NCBI GenBank assembly: GCA_932521035.1
Contig: OW051492.1
Span: 10,478,001 to 10,542,000 of the forward strand
Length of the DNA: 64,000 bases
DNA from: Oscheius dolichura
Lineage: Eukaryota; Nematoda; Chromadorea; Rhabditida; Rhabditidae
Direction: 5' to 3'
Positions 1-11,624 of this stretch are shown piece after piece. Each line of letters opens with the position of its first letter. The stretch's first letter is position 1. A program made the position numbers and the translations under genes. A model generated the notes under the pieces. The model worked only from the letters and a program-made list of their open reading frames with translations, searched no databases and was not told where the DNA came from.

Positions 1-1818
1 TAGACAGCCGAAAAGGATATTCCTATCCTTTCACCATTCCAACCTCTTTTTAACCCCATCCAACGGGTGGAAATAGTCTATGCCCCTCCTTCTTGACAGT
101 CGATATCGTCTTTCCCATGGTATCATATTCCCCTTCAATGATTGAAGCCCCCTCTTCCATAGTTTCCCTGTTTCCTCTCTTCTAGACAGCTTACAGTTAT
201 AATTATATCCTAAACATCGTCTACATCCTGTTTTTATGAATTAGTACAACCGTCTAGATCTTTTAATTCATGTTTTCAGCCAGAGTGGAGCTGTTCCGAG
301 GTAAGTGGGGGTTCAATTTCGTCAAAACAAGACCCGGATCTGAACTATTGACTTCTAGAGAAGAGAATTAGGCTCTTTTGAAGAATCGAGAAGAAGCTTT
401 TCCAAAAGTATCCTTCCTGACGTCAAAAAGTGATTATAAAACGGCAGAAATCGTCCTAGAAAGTCCCAGGAGTCCAGAAAAGTATATGATTATTATTTTC
501 CCCCTTCTCCGTCTTCATCTGATGTCATACTGTAGCTCTTTGCCCGCGTCGTTCCCTCATCGTCGGCTCGGGGGCGCTTTCTTCGTCTCGAGTTACAAAG
601 GCTCACATCGATTTCCCGAGGCAGCCGGCTTGCACTCATTACTACCTTCTCGTACCCCATAATGTTCTGTTTATTTTGTGGTCCGTCTATCAGGAGGAGG
701 ATGAGGGATGAGGAAGTGATATAATAGGTCAGAAGGGTCATTGACTGATTGTTTATTGGAAACGTTTGGGTGTTTATTCCACGATTGACCGGGAGGTGCA
801 GGGAGACTCTCATCTGAGCGGGAACGGAATTGCGTAATGATGACGACCAAACAGTTGGACAGCAGAAGTGGAACACACAGGTGGAAAGGGTGGTGGACAG
901 TGGGCACAGTGGGCAACAGTTGTTCAAGGGAAGGTGGAAGGACACGAGGAGATTGAGGGATGGAAGAAGTCAGAGGGACTATTGGCTTCGAGCGCCGCAG
1001 TTCACACGGTTCCCCCTGTCGGCTGTCTAACTGTGGCGCAGACAAGTTTGCCCATTTTTCAAGCTGTGGCAACCTATCTTGCAGCAGGAGCGCCACAGTT
1101 CACACACCTTTAGACCTAGAAGACGGAAAAATGGCTTGAAAAGTTCAGAATTTTCAGATTTTAGCCTTTCCAGACCTAATTCTCATTATTTGACCAGATT
1201 AGAAGAACAATACTTCATAGAAACGTCCTGGCGGACACTACTGAACAAAATATCCTGCAATTTCCCCTCAGGAAGCATACTTCGCCCCCTCCCCCATCCA
1301 TTCTCCTTATTTTCTCCTAAAGGTTCAGCGTATTAACCGCTTGCTGAGTCACTTGTTATTTTGGTGCTCATAATGATGGTTGTATCATTTGAAGTCTATG
1401 TTACTTGGTAACGCCAAAAGGTCAACTATTTTGACGAGGTTGGCATGTTTTCTTGATAATTGGGATAATTCACTACGAAATGGAGATGTACGAAGTGATA
1501 AGGAAGTGAATAGGGCTCGACGGGTCTTGAGGAGATTAGGAGTTCTTCCTTGTTGTTTTGTAGGCAATTTGAATTTGGATTTCTCAATATCCCCTCGAGG
1601 CTCAATTAGTTTTCCTGTTTTGTAGCTTCTTGTGACCTGTTAATATCTCCTGTCGTCTGTGTCTGCTCACAAGTTCAATTACAGCCGAAAATGGAGGCAG
1701 ATGACCTGTTATCAACCTGACTTCTTCTGTTGCCATGGTGCGCATCACATGTATCCAAGTTGAGACAGTCGCCTGAAGCAGCCCGGCAGCCTCTCCCCGC
1801 CGCCGCCTCTTCCCTGAA
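1..1818. other. No gene seen; left flank
   Basis: Pyrimidine-rich sequence with short open frames of unconvincing composition on both strands. It contains a full family A hairpin at 992-1039 and a half copy at 1086-1106. The last few hundred bases probably contain the RGS promoter. Confidence 0.5.
992..1039. repeat. Family A hairpin element
   Basis: A diverged copy in reverse orientation (CAGTTCACAC...GTCGGCTGTCTAACTGTGGC) with an expanded centre. A second half copy lies 50 bp downstream. Confidence 0.6.
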
Positions 1819-4800
1819 ATGGCCGGACTATTCAAGACGCTTGGAGGAGTTATAGCAATGGCTGTTGGTCTCTCAAGGAAGAATAAAACAGCCCCGTGAG
1901 TTTTCTCTTGTTCCTTTTTGAATTTGATGACAAACAAATTGTATCGAGTAGAAAAATGAGTGGGGGCTAAATGCTGCGGGAAAGGCTAAAGGGCCCCTGC
2001 CGTTGCTCTCGCGAGTTCCAGTCATATTATATTTTGGTCCGATTGGCTGACGCAAATGGGTGAAAAAACTGATTATTCGAGGTGAGTGAGAGTGGAACAA
2101 AATGGAACACCTGCCAAAGTGGAAAAAAATGGGAAAGAGTTTTGGAAACTGGAGAGAAACATGGGAGATCCAGAAAGACGAAGAGGACAGAAAAAAAACA
2201 TTTAGGGCATTTATCAGATGTATCAGCTCCTTGAGGTTCTATGGTCGGGGATCAACGGGTGGTAGCGTACTGAGACTCGGAATGGCTAGACACGGCTTCG
2301 GGTCCCGGTACGGCGAAATTTAGGTAAGTGGCTCGGTTTTCGATAATCCGATCCCCTGCACCCGTAAAGCCTCGGCAGTAGGGTCATCTATATTCAAAAT
2401 AGTTATAAAACTGCGGCGTCTTTATAACTTTGTCCTGCCGAGACTTTACGGGTACAGGGGATCGGACTATCGTGTACCGAACCTGGGGCCCAGCTTCCCA
2501 AGAATCTGTCTTGTTTATCGGCTCCATTGCAATTTGCAACACTTCATACTGCTTCCCTAGATCTCTGAACATAGTGCCCTGTAAACAACAAGCACTTTCA
2601 TTCCTTTGTAGCCATTAGCCTAATGATATATTTCCTTATACGAGCTGCTTATCCCTGTATTATCCTCTCTTTTCCTCATTCACTCACCCCCAAAAGGTTT
2701 GGTTTCTGCTAGCTTTCAACACAGATGAGGCTTTGTCCTCTGTCCTCCCTCTAATCATGTTTATATCTTTTCATCTCCTGCTGCAAAGAGGGGATTTTAA
2801 TCATATTCGTGAGTTTATGAACAACGGAGATCATGTTCTTTATCAAGTAGAAAGGTTTTGCGAAAAAACAATGGGAAAATAAGTTAGTGGAAACGGGGAG
2901 CAAACTTCAGACAGGGCAGAGAGGGGAGAGGGAGATCAATACCGTAATTTAATAACTTGCAGCACAATTGGTATTATGGAAACTGCTCAAGTGGTGGATG
3001 ACTAATTTCCAAGGAAAAAGGGGGAATTTTGTTTCTGGTTTTTGGAGAAACTTGAAAATCAATGAAGTTCGACTGTAGAATGCTAATGGGACTCGAAGCG
3101 CTTTCCTTCCTCGTCAGAAATGGACTACAGCATTGTTCTCTTCTTTGCTTGGGTTACTGTAACCCGTAGAATGAAACTGCCTAGACTTTATGGGTGCGAG
3201 CGCGGAAAACTGCCAGGCTACAGCCAAAAGCATTATGGTCCGTTTACAGCCTAAAAATTACACCAGAACGTCCAATATTCCATACAGGGAACAGCTAAGG
3301 TTGTTCAGATTTTTTTGCTCTATCCGGAAATGATAATATCTCCATGAAAATCATTTCTGTTGGAGAGTTATTGCCTCAAGAAGCCGGAAGACCATAGGAT
3401 GTTCTGGTAGACAACTTTTAGTGCAGAGCTGTGTTGAAATTTGAGGTCCTGGCGCTTCCTGAAGGGAACGTAATGCTACTGTAGCAATAGTCAACAAGAT
3501 TCCGAAGCGAAGGAACAGATTACCCGGGAATAATCATTGGACAGAGACTATTTTTACCTTGTTCTCCTACAAAAGCCATAGAACCTATTTTTTTCCTCTC
3601 CTCCGTGTCAACATCATTGTTTCTTTTGTTCATCAGAGATCTACAGCCGGCCCGAGAAGCTACTCCACATATTTTTAGTATCTATCCACTGGTGACGCAA
3701 TTTCTTGCTGTGTTTTGGAAAGAAATCATGGTTTTATCCGTTCAATTCAGTACAATTCCCTCCTCTATGGGGATTTGTGCCGGGCACGAAGTGGCTTCTC
3801 TTCTTCTTGTAGATCTGTTCTGATCCAGCTATTTTTGACTTTTCCACGTGATCATCCTTCCTCCGATTAGAAAACTAGAGAGATCTTCGTCTCACGAAGG
3901 GGGGAGCTCGAAGCGAAGGGCGTGGCCAAGGCAACCATATCACTTCTCAATCGGAGCCTTGTCAGAGCCGACGACAGCTGCTGTTGTTCCCCTCGTTCTA
4001 TTCTTTCTATTCCGCTATTAAGACTCCCCGAGTCTTTACTCCAGTCAAACTGCCTTCTAACCTAGTCCGTGTTGCTCCAGTGTCTAATACACTGGTCAGT
4101 CCCAGTAGTCCCAGTGCCGGCAGCAGCCAGCCGCAACAGAGGAGCAGGCTGTCGCTATTATTCCAAAAACTCCATGCCAAGTAAGTCTACAGTACTCCTT
4201 TCCCTCACTAGGTCAAATCCTGAATATTTTTGCATCCTGCGCGGTTTTCCCAGGAAGTTTCCTTGTCCTCACAGTCCCAGGGGGGTAAATTAGGTCGACC
4301 CGTCTCCCCACCTCCTTCTTCTTCTCCATTGAACGCTACAGGATAAAAACAGCTTCCGGTATACTGTAGGCACCCGCCGGTATTTAATTCTGCTTCTTTT
4401 GTTAAGATGTACAGCCGTTCAACCCATTCAATCCCCTATTTTGTCGCCTCCGCTCCTTGAAAAGCTAATCAACGCGTTTCTTTCCTTTTACACTTTTCTA
4501 AAAAAAAGAGCACCATTTAAAACACCTTTATGCTATTCTACAAAGCATTACCTTCACAATAAGCTGTTTTCTGATCTATAAAGCGAGAATTAAGAGCAAG
4601 ATTACGGTAATACGCGCCCAGTGGGAGTTTTCCCTTCCGTTCTCATGGAAGCTGACGTTGCAAGAAGTAAAAACTGCCTCGTTCCGTTTCTTTTTAAGAG
4701 CGACGCAGGTGCAATCTGCTGTTTCACTCATTGTTTTTCTGAATCGGCTGGCAAAAATGACCGTGCTTTTCCAGCTGTTAGCTCCGTTTCTTCTAATCAA

Positions 4801-7545
4801 AGTATTGTTGACGTCTTTCTCTCAACCAGTGGCCGAGAGCAGTGATTTAATAACAAGAAGTTGTAGTTCACTCTGCTTAGCACGCAAAAAGACAAATAGA
4901 TAATTGCAAGTTATCGCTGACGCACGTTGAGATTCAATTAATTGAGAGAAAAATAACACTAGGGACAAGGAAGTGAACGGAATTTTAAGCGCGCCACAGT
5001 GAGACAGCCGACACGGCGTGTGAAGCGTGCCGTTCTATTTACCAGAGTGCCACAATTCACACCCCGTGTCGGCCGTCTAACTGCGGCTGTGGGAATTTTA
5101 ACCTCTTCCCCTTCCCAGCTACTGTAATTATCCCATTCCCCTCAGGATGTGGATCTGATTTGAACTGTCTGGTTTAGGCTTCTCCGTTTTGTCTGCACTT
5201 CTCGTTCTGCTGCAGATTGTGTGGATCAAGAAAGAGACAGTGCCAGGTGAGAGGGGAGCTATCCATTCGTCGTCACTGCTCGTATTTTCCGATTTCTATC
5301 CGTGTCACTGTGTCAGCTGTTCGAAAATGAAAAGGAGTCACTAATGAACCAAAAAAAAGGCTAAAAATATAAAAAAAATCCTCAAAATGTATTAAAGACA
5401 AATTGTATCTGCCCCCTCGTGACTGTCCTCCTCACGTGAATAGAGGTTATTCAGGGGAAAATCAGGGCTTCGGAGTTGTTTGTCAGGGAGGAGAAAAAGA
5501 CAGGGTTCAGGAAGGGCACTTTAAGGTTACTACTTTGGCAGATGTTCCAGTTCATTTGGATCAGCTTATAACTTACCATAATCAGTTTTAAACGGAGCTA
5601 GAGACCGTAATTTAGTGTCTAAAGCGAGAGATTACGGTATTTGAAATGAAACAAGCAGCTGCCGAGTCTTTACGGGTGCAGAGCGGGCCATTTGGCGCCT
5701 TTTCGGCATTTGAAACTCCCATAATTCGTCAATTTTTAGAGTCTCCGCTGATTCAAACTCCCAATATAATCGAGAACGACGTGCAGCTGAGCAGGAACGT
5801 ATACGGTAAGTTGAAAAACAGAGGACATATTGAGAAAAAGGGTGATAAGCGGAAGAAAAAGTGGTCAGCAAGGGCAATATCCTATTTTTCAGGCTAGCCT
5901 TTGAGGATGTACGCAGTTGGGCAGTTAGCTTCGAGACCTTGATGAAGAATATTGGTAGGTTTACTGTAAAATAATTAAGAACTGACCAAGTGCCGAGTCT
6001 TTACGGGTGCGGGAGGGCATTAGACTAGAAGGGTGTGGGGGATGGGGCTTTTTGCTCTCTATCCCATGGAGAACATTTCGTGTGAGAAGAAGACCACGAC
6101 CAGACAGACAGATAGATAGATACACAGACAGAGACACACTCACAGACACACACACACAGAGTGAGAGGACACTACGACGAGAATACTTGCGAGGCAAGCC
6201 GGGGTGGAAAACCGGGGGCAGGTTGCGGACGACCGGTCGCCATGGGGTCCCCCTCTTCGGCTGGCACCCGGTCGCCAACAGCAGGCAGGCAGCAGCAGCC
6301 ATCAGACAGACCCAACTGCACTGTCTAGCACAGCCTTCTGGGTGGCATGCCCACTGTCTATTCCTTTTCCCATTCCAAGTCCCGTTGGCAGCCGTTTGCC
6401 CCCTGCTATTATTTGCTGCCGTTCTCCGCTCCACTGGCAGTCTCCCAATCTCCCTAGAACCCCCAAATTCCTCTCAAAAGAGCCACAGTTACGCAGTTTG
6501 CCTATTGTAGCTCCTTTTGGGCCACAGTTACACAGTTTAGTCCCCATTTTGCTCTTTTTCCGGCCAGAAATCTTCCAGTCACAGTTCCCTTTCTAGCCAA
6601 AATGCGTGCAAAAGAGCCACAGTTAGACAGTTTTTCCCTCTTTTACGGCCTCTAATCAATACCCGCTCCTCAATTTCGACTTCCACTTCCATTTCCACCA
6701 ATTCCAACCCACCCCGGCAGCAACAAGTTTCATGATGATCCCCCACCACTTCCACCTGTTTTGCATGTTCCAGTTTTAACAGTCCCCCCAGCCAGTCGTC
6801 GTCACTCTAATAGCCATTCATTCAAAGTTACTGTTTACAGAGGGCCGCCGCTTCCTCACTGACTTCCTGAAGGGCGAGTTCAGCGATGAGAACATCCTCT
6901 TCTGGCAGGCGTGTGAAGAGCTCAAGCGGGAGAGCAACCACGAAAAGATAGAGGAGAAGGCCCGCATCATCTATGAAGACTTCATCTCCATTCTCAGTCC
7001 CAAAGAGGTGGGTAAACTTTATTTTAGGGGGGAACTGGGGGTATGTTCTATAGTCTACAATAGTTTTGGGGTCTTGAGGGAATTTTCACTTGGGCAAATT
7101 GTAGTTGAAGAAAAATACAGCCGAAATGGAGCGGAAAGTACTTGAAAAATGGGAATTTCTCCATTGAACAGCTAATTTTCCGGGTTCTTGGAGTTTTCTT
7201 CCATTCCTTGGAGATTTTTTGAATTATAAATCCAGGGCAGCTTCTAAAGAGCCTAAAAAACACTTCTTATATCCAGATTTAGCCCTCCTTGAACCGAATT
7301 TTCCCAATTTTCCCCTACTACAGTATTCCTTTGAACAATTCCCACAATTTCAGGTATCCCTCGACTCCAAAGTCCGTGAAATCGTGAACAAGAACATGGC
7401 CAACCCCTCTGCGAATACCTTTGACGCTGCTCAGGGTCAGATCTACACGTTGATGATGCGAGACAGCTATCCTCGCTTCCTCAACTCCAAGTACTACACG
7501 GATCGAGTAGATCAACTGGAACAGGAAGCTGCTGGCCTCCTCTAG
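1819..7545 (+). CDS. RGS protein, RZ-type (RGS17/19/20-like)
   Basis: GTPase-activating protein for heterotrimeric G-protein alpha subunits. Exons 1819-1895, 5740-5805, 5893-5954, 6841-7007 and 7354-7545 join in frame (77+66+62+167+192 nt) to a 187-aa protein. The start exon reads MAGLFKTLGG and ends in phase 2. A charged linker (NRERRAAEQERIRLAFEDV) leads into a complete RGS box: W..SFETLM, FLKGEFSDENILFW, ARIIYEDFISILSPKEVSLD and RDSYPRFLNSKYY. The YEDFISILSPKEVSLD stretch is the hallmark of the RZ subfamily. No N-terminal cysteine string, usual in vertebrate RZ members, is seen in this isoform. Two other upstream exons (4180 and 5246 donors) also end in phase 2 and could replace the first exon. 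The RGS domain is certain; the first exon is inferred from reading frame and splice signals. Confidence 0.85.
2342..2471. repeat. Family B MITE-like element with long inverted ends
   Basis: The left end (gatcccctgcacccgtaaag, then ctcggcag) and the right end (ctgccgag, then actttacgggtacaggggatc) are near-perfect reverse complements of about 37 bp around a 56-bp A/T-rich centre. This is the longest inverted repeat of the family in the window. It lies in the first RGS intron. Confidence 0.7.
4056..4180 (+). other. Putative alternative 5' exon of the RGS gene (Ser-rich)
   Basis: An open stretch ending LFQKLHA is followed by a strong donor (gtaagt at 4181). It ends in phase 2, exactly as needed to join the exon at 5740, giving HAK-VSADS. 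The peptide is Ser/Pro/Gln rich (SPSSPSAGSSQPQQRSRLSL). It has no in-frame ATG, so it would need another upstream exon. The left boundary is uncertain; 4056 is a guess at the acceptor. Confidence 0.35.
4991..5088. repeat. Pair of family A hairpins, opposite orientation
   Basis: A forward copy (4991-5030) is followed by a reverse copy (5049-5088). Together they form an interrupted inverted repeat of about 100 bp in the RGS intron. Confidence 0.65.
5216..5246 (+). other. Putative 31-nt alternative exon of the RGS gene
   Basis: The exon follows a ttctgctgcag acceptor and is followed by a gtgagag donor. It is phase 1 in and phase 2 out, and would add DCVDQERDSAR before VSADS at 5740. Supported by splice signals and phase only. 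Confidence 0.3.
5660..6018. repeat. Family B half elements
   Basis: Two single ends reading ctgccgagtctttacgggtgc lie at about 5663 and 5993, on either side of two RGS exons. Neither has a mate within 120 bp, so they are probably solo ends or decayed copies. Confidence 0.5.
6101..6160. repeat. Microsatellite (CAGA/GATA/CA)n
   Basis: Tandem cagacagacagatagatag followed by cacagacacacacacac in an RGS intron. Confidence 0.8.
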
Positions 7546-10500
7546 AGGATGGCTGGCTGTTCTCCTAATTTAAAGAGACCCCGATTTCCTGGTTTAATCT
7601 TCACTTTAATCACCCCAAGGCGTCCAAAGCTCCTAGTTGTCAAAGTACTTCCTTTTCTCTCCAATTTCTCCAATATAATCCCAATTTTCTGTGTGTTTTT
7701 TGTCCGTTGCCTTGTCCTTGTCTTACCAACCCCTAGAGCTCTCTAGCCTCTCTCTCTCTTCTGTCCACCGGTCTCGAAACCTGTGCGCTCACACACACGT
7801 GTGTGTCTGTGTGTGTTCGTTCGTTCTCCCAGCTACCCACGGAGCCGGTTTGCCCTCAAGACTGGAGAAATGACCACCACTAGAGGGCGGGTTAGAAAAA
7901 TAATGACGGGATGATGAGGTCACAGTGTGTGTGTTTTTTTTTAAATTTACTGTTTTGTAAACTTTGGAATTAATCAAAATGTAACCCCCCGGTACCGTAA
8001 TAATCACTCGTAAATCGCCCATTGGTTTAAAAAGCAAATCTTCCCGGTTGTGGACAACTTGTGCCAAACATTTAACTGTATACCTTGTGAATTTTAATAT
8101 TCAGTACGCAGTTAACATTAATTTAATCTCTCTCGCTTAAAATTAGGTCTACAATGCCTTCGTTCCGTTCCCGATCCTTATTTTTTCTTTATTTTTTTTT
8201 TATAAAATCACAAATTTCCTATTTTTTCTTATAATAACCCTCATTTTTGATCTCCCGTTACTTAAAATTAAAATACAGTATGTTTTTTCGTTCCTGAACC
8301 ATTTAAATGGCTTGTTTTCCCAATTATTTCATATTAACCACCAATTATGGATTACAGTACCCCGTATTATTGTTCTTCTTCAAATAAACCTCACCATACC
8401 GTGTTTTCTCCCCAATTTTTTCGTTCCAGGACCTTCAGAAGAGATTCTTGGTCCCTTCCTGGAGACCGTCCCCTCTTGTTTCCCTTTATGCTGGGCTGCG
8501 CGGCGCGCTCTCTTCTCTCCAATGCGAAAATCGTGTGCGTGCAGCTCCGCCTTCCACCCGGCGGCGGCGCCGCCCCTCTCCAGTCTGGTTTTTCGGGTTT
8601 AGTCCCCTCTCTCGCGCACCGCTGCTATCTGCTTTCGCAGGACCGGATAGTAGGTAAGCCTGTTTCTGTACACTTGTGGTGCCGGGGTCTCTCCCACATG
8701 GGGCAGGGTGACAGAAAGAAGTAGTAGGTACTACTCCCACTGGCAGGCCCTCTCCCCCAACCAATTGGAGTCCTCATGACGGCACAGGTACTGTAGACCA
8801 TAGAACCATTGCCCCCTTCTCCCCCCTCCCCAATAGTTGTTTGTCACGTGTGTCACCAGCCCCAGCAACAGGGAGGAGGGTTACGGTAGCCAGCTTCTAT
8901 TCCTCCCAGTGTATTTTCCCTCTAGGACCACCGGAGCAGTAACTAGTTGACCCCCTAGGTTGACCTCTGTCTCTCTCTCTCAAGTTTATCTTTGACGACA
9001 ACCGGATCTTGCCTGACTGGCCTGGTGGGGTGGCAACCCAGAGTGGACCACCAGCCGGTTCATACCAACTCTCTTGGGGTCAATTCTTTTCGGAGTAAAA
9101 AGCGAGTTTTACCCCGCAAACCGGCGAGGGACAGAGATCAAAAAAATAATTCCAACTTTTGGAGAGGCGTTCCCTCCTTGGGTCCTGGAACGAAGCGAGC
9201 CCTAATGAACTATAGACCCTATTCAGTATTCCCTCTTCTTCTTCTTTAAAGATCCACCTAGAATTGGAGCGGATGAGTCACGGCCTTTCCTAGTTCTCCC
9301 CCGGTCATGCATAATAATATTTGTCCTTGACTGGTGGCTGGACCGTCTCATTTATTGTTGCCCGGTCAGCTGTTTCACTTTTTCTCTTACTCTCCCAATC
9401 CTTACCATATTTTTCCCAATTCTCTTTGAATTTTATCAATTAGTCATTTAATTATTCCTCTATTACTTTTTTCTTCCATTTTTAGCCTCATTTGGGTCCT
9501 AGAACGAATTAAAATCCTTTTCATTGAGAAGCGCCTTGAATTCCTCTTCTAGCGGCTCTTTTCCTTGGTCCTGAAGCGATTTCTTTACTCATAAAAGTCC
9601 TTTAAAGTCTCTAATTTCTTTTGGTACTGTACTTCTGGTACTTCTCTTCTCTGGCAGCCTTTTATCACAATAAGAAATCTCTTTCATTCTCTGTATTCGA
9701 CTGTTGTTTTCCCTTCCCTTGCCAGTCTTTTCTAGAAGCTTTGCCCTATTCTTTTCCTATTTCGAAATTTTCTTTTTTTTTCACCTTTTTATAGTCAAAA
9801 TTACACTGTATGCCCTTTCTCCTCTTGTCACAACTCCTCACATTCCTCAACATATTGAAGAAAGAAAGAAAGAGAGAGGTTGGCTGACATTACCGTAACC
9901 CTCTCTAGTTCGAAATAGTCCTTTTTATTAGAAGTGGCAGAGCCATAAATTTCTTCTTCTCCTCCTCTCTCTCTCTCTCCAAAAGTTTATTGTACAGGAG
10001 GAGGGCGGCTGACTGCCGGACGGACGGTATGGGGGAGTTGGGGGAGAGCGAGCGCACAGTTTCCACCTTTCGATCGATCGACCCGATTTTGCCTGTGACT
10101 GTTGCCTGCCTGGAAAAGAGAGAGACAGCGAACAATTTGAAATAGTCATAGCCTAACCTGGGTTACTGTAAATGTTCCCTCTTGGGATACTGTAGAATAT
10201 TCCCTCCTCTCTTGGTAAAGCCCAGCTACCGTAATCCCCTCTCCCTGCCTCAGGGGCAAATCGCTCTCTGTCCCCACAGTATTCTTCTCTCCGTCTCTCG
10301 CTGCTTCTGTATTGGAATGCTTTTGTTGTTCGTCAGGTGGCGGGTGTTGTGTGTTGTGTGTGTGTACTGTCGGTTAAGAGAGAGAGAGAGAGGCAACCGG
10401 ATTTCTAGACCCCTGGAGGAAAACCCTCTCTTCCGTCCCCCTGGGCTTTTTTCCGGGAGAAGTTCCGCAGTCCAACCACACACAACCACTTTATTTTGAT

Positions 10501-11572
10501 TCATAAGAGGCGAAAATTAAGCAAACATTCGGTAGTAGTGGCGAAGCTTTTTATGGACAGAAGTTCCCGTTCCGGTTTCTTCTCCACCTCCTCCTCCGGA
10601 TAAAATAGTCCCGGAGTCAATCATTAAGAGACCAAAAAAACAGAAAAAGTCGTGAACTTCCCCCTCCCAGCCCTCCGAAATTGGGACCACCACCATGTTT
10701 ACCTTTTACATCAAGCACTGAGCGCTGCTCAGCTCCGAGTGAAAACATTGAGAAACTGATCGGCTCTCACCGTGAGAAGGAATCAGGGCTAAATTTAGAA
10801 TTTCTGTTTCGAAAAGACTCCAAATCGAGGGAAGACCATTTTGAAGCGAAAATTTCCCAGAAACCCATACTTTTCGGTTTCCAAAGATTATGAATGAAAA
10901 ATTCCACGGTTCCGGCTACTAGTGCCTCTTTCTCGGATAAAAATGAGTCCTGGGCGGAAATAAAACTTCCAATTGACTAGAAATGCATAAAACTGATAGT
11001 AGAGCCTCTTCCGAAGTTGCCTAGCTTGTAAAAAACGTTCCAATTCCCTCCTGTCCCAGTTGCCAGCATAGAGATTTAAAATCTCTCTTCTCCTCCCATT
11101 TACCACCCATCCTTTCCCCTTATCTTGTCCACAAAAGTCTCCAACCGGTCTCTGTCTCCTCCTCCTCTCGGGAACCCCCACAAGCAGTTGTGTTTGTAAC
11201 CTGTTTCCGGTCAAAGTGTCCCCCCTCCCGGCCTGGTTGATGGCGGTTGACCAGAGGAAATTGAGAGAGAGAGAGGCGATTCCTGACCCCTTCGGCTGTC
11301 CCGCGGGTGTGGTAGTTGACCTGTTTTCTCCCCCTGTCGGTCGTCGCTCATCCATTAGAGTGGGAGAGAGAAGAGAACGCAACGAGCGGAGTCGGCCAGG
11401 ATATTCAGGCCGCGGCGGCCTTTCCCCCCATATATCTCATTGTGTGTTGCGCACACCGTTCGCTAGGGAGGGGGATTTCAAGGGATCCACTGGAGGGATA
11501 CAGGATGCAAATCCGTCTCTTCTTATTTTAAAGAATCTGCAAAGAGAATTTTAAGTAATTGGCCCTTTTCAG
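7546..11572 (+). other. RGS 3' UTR and long upstream region of grainyhead
   Basis: No conserved coding sequence is seen. It holds a CA/GT microsatellite (about 7788-7826) and CT/GA tracts near 7741, 9957 and 10375. A GC-rich pyrimidine block at about 8440-8650 ends at a strong donor (gtaagcc after GATAGTAG at 8653), which could be a grainyhead 5' UTR exon. An acceptor (cccttttcag) at 11572 precedes the first coding exon. Promoter and UTR roles are inferred. Confidence 0.45.
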
Positions 11573-11624
11573 CTGTCCAACGAGAAGCCACAACGTAACC
11601 ACATAAGGTCCCTGTCCGCGGTGG

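Noticed and set aside
1380-1625. 81-codon + frame and overlapping - frame as a small gene
   Set aside because: No start context, splice signals or family similarity; low-information composition.
6007-6596. Long frames across the microsatellite and family A half copies
   Set aside because: The region is an RGS intron. The frames derive from CAGA/CA repeats and Pro/Ser-rich translation of pyrimidine tracts.
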